A stretch of DNA of 64,000 nt from Streptomyces sp. TRM70350 (lineage in GTDB: Bacteria; Actinomycetota; Actinomycetes; Streptomycetales; Streptomycetaceae), in assembly GCF_019219825.1 (NCBI RefSeq), contig NZ_JAHUXH010000015.1:1-64000 (forward strand). The letters are read 5' to 3'. Made by a program: the position numbers and the translations under genes. Under the pieces are notes generated by a model that did no database searches, had not been told where the DNA came from, and saw only the letters and a list, made by a program, of their open reading frames with translations. Numbering within the stretch: position 1 is the first letter of the stretch; every line of letters starts with the position of its first letter. Shown in pieces: positions 27,996 to 34,765 of this stretch.

Positions 27996-29231
27996 TCACC
28001 CCCGCAGCCGTACCGGCACCTGCTGCCAGCCGAACGCGATGAACGACGGCACCTGCCGCAACTCGCCCTCGGCCAGCCGGATCTGCGGGAAGCGGTCGAA
28101 CAGCGCGGGCAGCGCGGTCAGCGCCTCCATCCGGGCCAGCGGCGCGCCGATGCACCGGTGCACACCGATCCCGAACGCCAGATGGTCCTCCGCGCCGCGC
28201 GTGGCGTCGAAGACGTCCGCGTCCGGCCCGTAGCGCGCGGGATCGACACCGGCGGCGGCGTACGTCGTGATGATGGCGTCCCCGGCCGGAATGGTCACGT
28301 CCCCGACCTTGATGTCGGTCACCGCGAACCGCAGCGGCAGTGAGGCGATGGACGGGTGCACCCGCAGCGTCTCGTCCACGACCGCGTCCCAGCCGATCTC
28401 CCCGGCCCGCACCGCCGCGAGCTGCTCGGGACGCCGCAGCAGGGCGACCACCGCGTTCCCGATCAGATTGACGGTCGTCTCGAACCCGGCGCCGATCACC
28501 AGCAGCAGCGTGTACAGCAGCTCCTCGTCGCTGAGCCGGTCGCCGTCCTCGTCGCGCACCCGGATCAGCTCGGTGGTCAGATCGTCACCGGGGTGCTCAC
28601 TGCGGTGGGCGATCAGCGCGGGCAGCACCGTACCGATCTGCTGCTGCACGAACGCCGCGTGCTCCGGACTGGGGTCGGACGTGTCCATGATCGCCGCGAT
28701 CAGCCGCGCGGTGCCGTCCCGCATCCCGTCCGGCACCCCGAACAGATCGCAGATGATCCGCATCGGCAGCGGATGGGCGAATCCGGCCTTCACGTCCACC
28801 ACGTCACCACCGGCCCCGGCCGCCGCCAGCGCGTCGAGCAGCTCGGCGGTGACCGCCTCGACGCGCGGGCGCATCGCCTCGGTGCGCCGGTGCGTGAAGC
28901 TCGGCGAGACCAGTTTGCGCAGCCGGGCGTGGTCGGCGCCGTACGTGGAGAGCATGTTGACCACGCCGACCCAGCCGAGGATCCAGCCCCAGGACGGGTG
29001 TTCGCCGATCTGGGGCCACAACCGCCAGTGCAGCCGCGGGTCCTTGCTGACCTGCGGGTCGAGGATCAGTTCCTTGAGCACGTCGTAGCGGGTGGGCGCC
29101 CAGGCGGGTATGCCGCCGGGCAGCTCCACGGGCACCACGGGGCCGAGGGCGCGTAAGCGGGCGCTCTCGGCGGGGATGTCGGCGCCGAACGGATCGATGA
29201 CGAAGCGGTCGAAGCGGTCGGTCGCGGTCAT
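27996..29231 (-). CDS. Cytochrome P450, CYP154-like
   Basis: 411 residues. Normal P450 motifs: I-helix LVIGAGFETTVNL, K-helix DETLRVHPS (ExxR intact), and the heme loop FGIGVHRCIGAPL with the Cys ligand. In Streptomyces, CYP154 and CYP157 genes are commonly paired at the end of conservon operons, as here. The ATG overlaps the stop of the CYP157-like gene by 4 bp. Redox partners are not encoded nearby; the substrate is unknown. Confidence 0.9.
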   Translation of the reverse strand: MTATDRFDRFVIDPFGADIPAESARLRALGPVVPVELPGGIPAWAPTRYDVLKELILDPQVSKDPRLHWRLWPQIGEHPSWGWILGWVGVVNMLSTYGADHARLRKLVSPSFTHRRTEAMRPRVEAVTAELLDALAAAGAGGDVVDVKAGFAHPLPMRIICDLFGVPDGMRDGTARLIAAIMDTSDPSPEHAAFVQQQIGTVLPALIAHRSEHPGDDLTTELIRVRDEDGDRLSDEELLYTLLLVIGAGFETTVNLIGNAVVALLRRPEQLAAVRAGEIGWDAVVDETLRVHPSIASLPLRFAVTDIKVGDVTIPAGDAIITTYAAAGVDPARYGPDADVFDATRGAEDHLAFGIGVHRCIGAPLARMEALTALPALFDRFPQIRLAEGELRQVPSFIAFGWQQVPVRLRG

Positions 29232-30466
29232 GGGCGGTCTCCTGGCTGGTCGGGGGAGCGAGGGGTGAAACGCACGGGCAGCGCGGTCAGCGACCGGTGG
29301 AAGGGGCCCGGCCGCCAGGTCAGGCGGTCCCGGGGCAGGACGGGTTCGAGGTCGGGCAGCCACTGGGTGAGCCGCTCGATCGCCTCCGTGGCGATCAGCA
29401 GGGTGTGCTGTTTGACCGGGCAGGCGTGCGGGCCCGCCGACCAGGACAGGTGCGAGGCGTCCCCGGGGTGCCGTTCGTCGCCGTGCTCCTGCTCGGCGAA
29501 GTACGCCAGCGCGCCGTAGGAGACGACCACCGGTACCGCCGCCCGGATCCACACGCCGTGGAAGGAGACGGGCCTGCGGGCGTAGTGGATGCCGTAGTTG
29601 GCGAGCGGCGTCTCGTGGTGCAGCACCTCCACCACCGCGTCCATCACGGGCCGGGCGCCACTGGTGAGCGTGGAGTAGTAGTCCGGGTTGCCGAGGATCC
29701 GCGACAGCGCGTTCGACACCAGGTTCGCGGTGGGTTCGTGTCCGGCGCCGAGGGTGAGGAACACCTGCCAGGTGACCTCTTCCGGGGTGAGTCCCGCCGG
29801 GTGGTCCAGGAGCCGGCTCGGCAGGTCGTCGCCGCGCTGCTCGGCCTTGGCCGCGATCAGTTCGAGGACGTACCCGCCGTACTCCGCCTCGCCCTCGGCG
29901 GCCCCGGCGCCGCCCTCCATCATCGTGCCGAGGGCGGCGTTGAGCCGTTCGCTCTGGCTGTCCGGCAGCCCGAACAGGCTGTTGAACACCAGCGCCATCA
30001 GCGGACGGGCGAAGTCGCCCACCAGATCGGCCTCGCCGCGCGGCCCGAACCGGCTCACCAGCACATGCACCGCCCGGTGCACCCGGGCCCGCAGATCGTG
30101 CGGCTCGACCAGGTCGAAGGTGTCGATCAGCGTGGTGCGGTAGCGCACGTGGTCGGCGCCGTCGGCGAACAGGGTGTTGGGCCGCCAGCGCATCATGCCG
30201 AGGACCGGCGAGTCGTCGGCGACGGTCGCCTCCCACGGCCGCGGGTCGTGCGAGAACGTCTCCGTGTCGTGCAGCAGCTCCAGCGCGGCCCGCCGGTCGA
30301 CGACGACGTACGCCGGTACGCCCGGCGCCAGTTCGGCCCAGCCGATCGGGCCCTGGGCGCGCAGGTCGGCGTAGTAGCGGTACGGATCCAGCGCGAAGCC
30401 GTCCTCCCACAGCCGCACGGGCACCGAGCGGGAGAAGGCCTGCTGGGCAGGGGGGTAGGTGGTCAC
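29228..30466 (-). CDS. Cytochrome P450, CYP157-like with altered K-helix
   Basis: 412 residues. The I-helix FLTLGAGHEPTANL is normal, but the K-helix region reads VVEVLHHETPLANY: where ExxR is expected there is no Arg in register. The heme loop is LSWSAGPHACPVKQ, with Trp for the usual Phe but the Cys kept. Loss of ExxR is a known property of CYP157. GTG 30466 overlaps the cvnD stop (GTGA) and its own stop overlaps the CYP154 start, so the three genes are coupled. Confidence 0.88.
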   Translation of the reverse strand: MTTYPPAQQAFSRSVPVRLWEDGFALDPYRYYADLRAQGPIGWAELAPGVPAYVVVDRRAALELLHDTETFSHDPRPWEATVADDSPVLGMMRWRPNTLFADGADHVRYRTTLIDTFDLVEPHDLRARVHRAVHVLVSRFGPRGEADLVGDFARPLMALVFNSLFGLPDSQSERLNAALGTMMEGGAGAAEGEAEYGGYVLELIAAKAEQRGDDLPSRLLDHPAGLTPEEVTWQVFLTLGAGHEPTANLVSNALSRILGNPDYYSTLTSGARPVMDAVVEVLHHETPLANYGIHYARRPVSFHGVWIRAAVPVVVSYGALAYFAEQEHGDERHPGDASHLSWSAGPHACPVKQHTLLIATEAIERLTQWLPDLEPVLPRDRLTWRPGPFHRSLTALPVRFTPRSPDQPGDRP

Positions 30467-31065
30467 CGGGGCTCCGGGGGGTGGCGGTCGATCAGATGCT
30501 GGACCAGGGCGAGCAGCGCGTCGATGGACGAGTCCCGCTCCCGGGCGTCGCACGTCACCATCGGCGTGCCCGCGTCCAGGTCCAGGGCGGTGCGCAGCTG
30601 CTCCTCGGTGTGGTGGCGGGGCGCGTCCGGGAAGGCGTTGAAGGCGACCGCGTACGGCAGCCCGCTCTCCTCCACCAGCCCGAGCACGTCGAACGAGGCG
30701 TCGATCCGGCGGCTGTCCACCAGCACGAGCGCGCCGAGCGCCCCGTACGCGATGTCGTCCCACAGCGAGCGGAACCGCTCCTGTCCGGGCGTGCCGAACA
30801 GATACAGGACGATCCCGCCGGGCAGGCTGATCCGGCCGAAGTCGATGGCGACGGTGGTCGTCGACTTCTCCCGCACCCCGGCGAGGTCGTCCACCGTCGC
30901 GGACGCCTCGGTGAGGTGCTCCTCCGTGTGCAGCGGCCGGATCTCGGACACGGAGTCGATCAGAGTCGTCTTGCCCACCCCGAACGGGCCCGCGACCAGG
31001 ATCTTCACCAGCTCGCGGGCGGTGTCGGGGAGGTGGATGCCGCTAGGGCCTGTCCGGCGGATCAC
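30463..31065 (-). CDS. cvnD: Conservon GTPase-like protein (CvnD)
   Basis: 200 residues. P-loop VAGPFGVGKTTLIDSVSEIR, then FGTPGQERFRSLWDDIAYGA (DxPGQ-type switch) and FNAFPD, where typical GTPases have NKxD, as is usual for this MglA/Ras-like family. CvnD is a membrane-associated signalling GTPase partner of CvnA-C. The start is unclear: the chosen GTG 31065 lies inside the MITE terminus, while GTG 31008 (VKILVAGPFG) would give the minimal domain. Either way the MITE has replaced the usual coupled start. Confidence 0.88.
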   Translation of the reverse strand: MIRRTGPSGIHLPDTARELVKILVAGPFGVGKTTLIDSVSEIRPLHTEEHLTEASATVDDLAGVREKSTTTVAIDFGRISLPGGIVLYLFGTPGQERFRSLWDDIAYGALGALVLVDSRRIDASFDVLGLVEESGLPYAVAFNAFPDAPRHHTEEQLRTALDLDAGTPMVTCDARERDSSIDALLALVQHLIDRHPPEPR

Positions 31066-31286
31066 GTCGCAGGAAATCGGCGGCTCCTTTGAGCGCAGGT
31101 GAGCGGGGTCTGGTGCGTCCAGCTGCAAGGCGGAGGAGGGCGGCGACGCGCTGGGGGTCCCCCCGCTCGAGCGAAGTCGAGAGTGGGGGAGTCGGCAACC
31201 GACGACAACGCCGCTGGGGGTCCCCCCTCTGGGGGAGGGCGTGCCAGACCTCGCGTCCGCGGCATGATCCGCCGGACAGGTCCTAG
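31043..31286. mobile_element. MITE-like element with terminal inverted repeats
   Basis: 244 bp. Left end 31043-31064 and right end 31265-31286 are inverted copies with one mismatch; the core is GGGCCTGTCCGGCGGATC. Both ends carry CTAG at the outside, which could be part of the repeat or a 4-bp target duplication. Two strong internal hairpins (31158-31190; 31221-31236) occur. There is no transposase gene. It splits the cvnC/cvnD junction of an otherwise fully overlapping operon. A left-truncated copy is at 14774-14908. Confidence 0.8.
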
Positions 31287-31645
31287 TCGTGCTTGAGGGC
31301 GCGCAGGCCATCGGCCACTCTCTTCAGCAGGTCGGGGTCGAACCGTTCGGCGGGCGGGATCGGCGCGCGGGCGAGCACCAGGTTCCGGTCGACGAGAGCG
31401 GCCGCCAGCACCCGCACCGCGGAGACCGGCAGCCGCAGCAGCGCCGCGGCCTCCACCACCGTCAGCGCGCCGTCGGCCAGTTCGTCCAGCAGGGCCCGTT
31501 GCGCGGTCGGCAGCTCGGCGGGCGCGACCTCGCCGGTGCCGGTGAGCACCGAGAGCCGCTCCAGCCGGGGACGGCTCGGCCGGGCCACGCCGCCCGTCGA
31601 CAGATACGCGGGAACCAGGGGGCGGCCGCCTGGGCGGCCGGTCAT
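31283..31645 (-). CDS. cvnC: Conservon DUF742 protein (CvnC)
   Basis: 120 residues. It reads GRPLVPAYLSTGGVARPSRP then LTVVEAAALLRLPVSAVRVL, a winged-helix-like region, which matches DUF742. In conservons this protein acts with the roadblock protein CvnB and GTPase CvnD in a heterotrimeric-G-protein-like module. ATG 31645 overlaps the cvnB stop. Its TAG stop (31283-31285) lies in the CTAG at the edge of the MITE. Confidence 0.9.
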   Translation of the reverse strand: MTGRPGGRPLVPAYLSTGGVARPSRPRLERLSVLTGTGEVAPAELPTAQRALLDELADGALTVVEAAALLRLPVSAVRVLAAALVDRNLVLARAPIPPAERFDPDLLKRVADGLRALKHD

Positions 31646-32064
31646 GCCGACGGGGCGCCGTCGGCTCCTCGGGGCGCCGCGGCCATCGCCTTCTCACCGA
31701 GCCGCGCCACCTGCGAGTGCACCCGGTGCGCCAGCAGGTCCAGGCGCACCTCGGCATCCCCGTACGCGGCGACGACGGTGCCGTGGTCGGTCGGCACGAT
31801 CAGGACGTAACCGTGGTCGGACTCGATGACGACCTGGCGTACCTCGGCCCGCTCCCGGTCGGCGAACGCCGCCGCGGCCGTCCGGCACGCGCCCTGCACG
31901 GTGCTGGTGATGGCGGCCACCCGCTCGGCCGACGGCTGCGACAGCGCGTCGGTGTACCCGGTGACGAGGCCGTCCCGGGTGAGCAGGACGGCGGCCACGA
32001 CGTGCGGTACCTGCAGGATCGGTTCCAGCACCCACGCCGTGTCGCCCGCATCGCGGCTGGTCAT
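31642..32064 (-). CDS. cvnB: Conservon roadblock/LC7 protein (CvnB)
   Basis: 140 residues. A roadblock fold is seen: WVLEPILQVPHVVAAVLLTR DGLVTGYTDAL and VIESDHGYVLIVPTDHGTVV. Such proteins act as GTPase-activating or scaffold partners of MglA/CvnD GTPases. ATG 32064 and TGA 31642 both overlap neighbours by 4 bp. Confidence 0.92.
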   Translation of the reverse strand: MTSRDAGDTAWVLEPILQVPHVVAAVLLTRDGLVTGYTDALSQPSAERVAAITSTVQGACRTAAAAFADRERAEVRQVVIESDHGYVLIVPTDHGTVVAAYGDAEVRLDLLAHRVHSQVARLGEKAMAAAPRGADGAPSA

Positions 32065-33458
32065 CGAGCCGCTCCCCCTTCGTAGTCGGTCTGTTCGGTG
32101 TCGCTGGTCGCCTCGCCGGACCGTTCGGGCCCGCCGTCCCGGGCGACGGCCCGCGCCGCCGCCGTACCGGACTGCAGCGCGCCCAGAGCGGCCGCGGCCT
32201 CCTCGGGTCGCCGCGCCGGTCCGCGGGTCGCGGGCTCGCTGTCGGCGGTGGCCCGGTTCCGGCGCCGCCGCTGCGGCAGCCCTCCGGAGTCCCGCGGTCC
32301 GTCGTGCCGGGATACGGCACCGGAGGCGGCGTCGTCCGGTTCGGCGCCGTACGCGTGGGCCGGGGCGGGCGCGTCCTGCTCGGCCCGGCGGGTCGAGCGC
32401 GGGGCGCTGGCGGCGGGCGGCCGCTCCTCGGGGTCGATCCGGCTCAGCAGGTGGCTGTCGACCAGCAGCACCGCGCGCACCCCGCCGTACGGAGAGGGCG
32501 AGGACAGATCCACGCTCAGGTCGAACTGCCGGGTGAGCTGGCCGATCGCGGCGAGCCCCATGCGCGGCGGATCGCCGAGGTCGGTCAGCAGGATCGGCTC
32601 GGAACCGGCCACCAGCCGCTGGGCGCGGGCCCGTTCGTCCTGGGTCATGCCGAGCCCGGCGTCATCGACGGTCACGCACACGCCGTGGTGGACGTGCTCC
32701 AGGTTGACCGTCACGTCAGTGTCCGGAGCGGAGTGCCGCAGCGCGTTGTCCAGCAGCTCGGCGACGATGATCGCGACCGGTTCGACGGCGTGCGAGACCA
32801 GTGCGGTGCCCGGCCGAAGATGGTTGTGCACCCGGACCCGGTGGTAGCCCGCGAGCCGGGCCTGACCACCCGTCACCGCGTCCACCAGGTGGGAGTCCTC
32901 GCGGGCCAGTCCCACCCACGCCCCGCACACCACCGCGGCGACCTGTGCCCGGCGCAGCGACTGCTCGTTCTCGTGGTCGAGTTCGAACAGGGTCTGCGCC
33001 AATTCGGGGTCGTCATAGCGCTGTTGCAGCGCCCGCAGGGCGTCCTGCAAGCGGTACAGGGCCGCCTGGATCTCCCGGGTGGCGCCGCGCATCCCGGCCT
33101 GCGCGGCCGCGTCGATGCGGGTGCGCTGCGCGGTCAGCTCCACGCGCAGCGCGGCCAGGACGTCCTCCATCGCTCCGCCCAGTGGGGTGCCGGTGAGATG
33201 CGGCTGCCGTGGGCCGGGCACCGTGACGTGCGGGTGCGTCAGCTGCCGGGCGGCGGCCGGCATGCGCTGTGCGGCGAGGTGCCCGATCTCCGCGGTGAAC
33301 GCGTGCAGGGTGCCGTCGAGTTGGCGGCGCAGCGCGGCGATCTCGGCCTGTTGCCGGGCCTGTAGGCGGCGGGACCGCATCAGCCCGGCACCGAGGGCGA
33401 GCGCGGACAGTGTGGCGGCGGCGAGCGCGCCGGCAACCAGGTCCGGTAATTCGATCAT
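32061..33458 (-). CDS. cvnA: Conservon sensor-kinase-like protein (CvnA)
   Basis: 465 residues, first gene of the operon. One N-terminal membrane helix (LVAGALAAATLSALALGAGL), a long coiled region, then a HATPase_c domain: N-box EPVAIIVAELLDNALRHSAP, G1 VTVDDAGLGM and G2 GLAAIGQLTRQFDLSV. No phospho-accepting His box is recognisable, as usual for CvnA. The last 100 residues are charged and disordered. The ATG at 33458 lacks a good ribosome site. Confidence 0.9.
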   Translation of the reverse strand: MIELPDLVAGALAAATLSALALGAGLMRSRRLQARQQAEIAALRRQLDGTLHAFTAEIGHLAAQRMPAAARQLTHPHVTVPGPRQPHLTGTPLGGAMEDVLAALRVELTAQRTRIDAAAQAGMRGATREIQAALYRLQDALRALQQRYDDPELAQTLFELDHENEQSLRRAQVAAVVCGAWVGLAREDSHLVDAVTGGQARLAGYHRVRVHNHLRPGTALVSHAVEPVAIIVAELLDNALRHSAPDTDVTVNLEHVHHGVCVTVDDAGLGMTQDERARAQRLVAGSEPILLTDLGDPPRMGLAAIGQLTRQFDLSVDLSSPSPYGGVRAVLLVDSHLLSRIDPEERPPAASAPRSTRRAEQDAPAPAHAYGAEPDDAASGAVSRHDGPRDSGGLPQRRRRNRATADSEPATRGPARRPEEAAAALGALQSGTAAARAVARDGGPERSGEATSDTEQTDYEGGAAR

Positions 33459-33661
33459 CGAAACGGTTCCAGGAGAGGGCGGGCAGGACGGAATCCGAAG
33501 CCCCGGTGGCGAGGCACTCGCAGCACAGTACAACCGACAGCGACCGATCTCGCACGATGAGCTGAGACTTGGCTTCGAATCGGCCCGCTCTCTGTTCGCT
33601 TCTGTGGCAACTGTCTGAATTGCCGTGTGTGGCAAGCGAGTTGATGCCCCTGGTGAGTCCG
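33459..33661. other. Intergenic, promoter of the conservon operon
   Basis: About 200 AT-richer bases between the cvnA start and the stop of the next leftward gene. It must contain the operon promoter; I could not define it with confidence. Confidence 0.35.
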
Positions 33662-34129
33662 TTACGTGCCGCAGAGCGGCGCCAGCACCGACAGGCTGCT
33701 GTTCGCCTGCCGCAGTGCCAGTTCCAGGGTGGTCGGCGAGTGCAGCGTGCCCGTGCCGTCGGGCGGGATGAGCCACTCCAGGCACCGGGTGGACCGGTAC
33801 GGCGGCGGCACCGCCACCCAGGACCCCCGGCCCGCGTGCCGCAGACCGGCGCCGATCCACTTGCTGTCGGGGTCCGGCGGCAGGAAGAAGCCGACCCGGT
33901 GGGCGGCGGTGTCCACCAGCGTCGGCCCCGGCACCGGCAGCGCGGGCCGCCACAGCAGGTCCAGCGTGAGCAGGCCCAGCTGGTCGGGAACGCTCAGCAC
34001 GTCCCAGAAGCGTCCTGCCTCCAGCAGGACGACGCCCTCACCCCGGTCCCAGTCCCGCTTGCACACCCTGGGATCGGGCGCGGCCGCGGCCAGCCATTCC
34101 ACTCCGCGCGTCCAGACGAAATCGCTCAT
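33662..34129 (-). CDS. Hypothetical protein
   Basis: 155 residues, family not recognised by name but a sequence type frequent in Streptomyces. It contains GVVLLEAGRFWDVLSVPDQL and ALPVPGPTLVDTAAHRVGFF, which faintly recall the N-terminal Prim-Pol-like domain of bifunctional DNA primases; this is only a resemblance. ATG 34129 has GGAGCGG upstream. No signal or membrane segment. Confidence 0.7.
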   Translation of the reverse strand: MSDFVWTRGVEWLAAAAPDPRVCKRDWDRGEGVVLLEAGRFWDVLSVPDQLGLLTLDLLWRPALPVPGPTLVDTAAHRVGFFLPPDPDSKWIGAGLRHAGRGSWVAVPPPYRSTRCLEWLIPPDGTGTLHSPTTLELALRQANSSLSVLAPLCGT

Positions 34130-34382
34130 GTTCCGCTCCGGGGGATGTCCGCTCGGCCCCGGTGGAGGCCGATCCGGCATATGCATGCTGGTAGATATTT
34201 CTATCCGGCGGAAGGGGTGGCGCGGGCTGGCGTTTGCGGCGGTTGCGTTCGAAAGTCGTCGCCGCGTTCGACGTACGACGTGGTGACCTGCCGGTGTGCC
34301 CGGCGGCCGGCGGGGTACCCGTGCCGCGCTGAGGGGTCCGAGCCCGAAGGACCCCGGTGAACCGGCGAAGGAGGAGGCCCGG
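34130..34382. other. Divergent intergenic region
   Basis: About 250 bases between divergent small genes. A GATA-TTTC-TATC inverted repeat near 34195-34206 is in an AT-rich pocket and could be part of a promoter or operator. GGAGGAGG precedes the rightward gene. Confidence 0.3.
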
Positions 34383-34619
34383 ATGACCAGTGGCACGGAG
34401 ACCGGCGGCGTGACCGGCACGCCGGACAAGGACTACAACCTGATCTGGTACGTGGAGGCGTGTCTGAACAACGCGCTGCGCCTGGAGACGTACATCCAGG
34501 ACGCGGAGCGCGACAAGGACACGGAGCTCGCGGACCTGTTCCGCAAGGCCCAGGCGGACAGCCGCAAGGGCGCCGAACTGGGCAAGGCCCTCCTGCGCTC
34601 CCGGCTCGACGGCGGCTGA
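34383..34619 (+). CDS. Small conserved helical protein
   Basis: 78 residues: a Thr/Gly-rich start followed by helices YNLIWYVEACLNNALRLETY and ELADLFRKAQADSRKGAELG. It resembles a small protein family common in Streptomyces whose function I do not know. GGAGGAGG precedes the ATG, and a perfect terminator hairpin follows, supporting a real monocistronic gene. Confidence 0.7.
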   Translation: MTSGTETGGVTGTPDKDYNLIWYVEACLNNALRLETYIQDAERDKDTELADLFRKAQADSRKGAELGKALLRSRLDGG

Positions 34620-34639
34620 TCCAGGCCTGCCGGACGGCC

Positions 34640-34677
34640 GGGCCCGGACACCGACGCGCACGCCGGTGTCCGGGCCC
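34640..34677 (+). terminator. Strong hairpin terminator
   Basis: Perfect 14-bp arms GGGCCCGGACACCG (34640-34653) and CGGTGTCCGGGCCC (34664-34677) with a 10-base loop, 20 bases past the small helical-protein gene. It can also act on transcripts from the right. Confidence 0.8.
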
Positions 34678-34765
34678 TCGCGCGTGCGGGGCGCCGTCAG
34701 GGGGTCGAGGCGGAGCAGAACCCGAGGGCGGTGCAGCCGCGGCCGTCGCCGACGGTATGGCCGCC

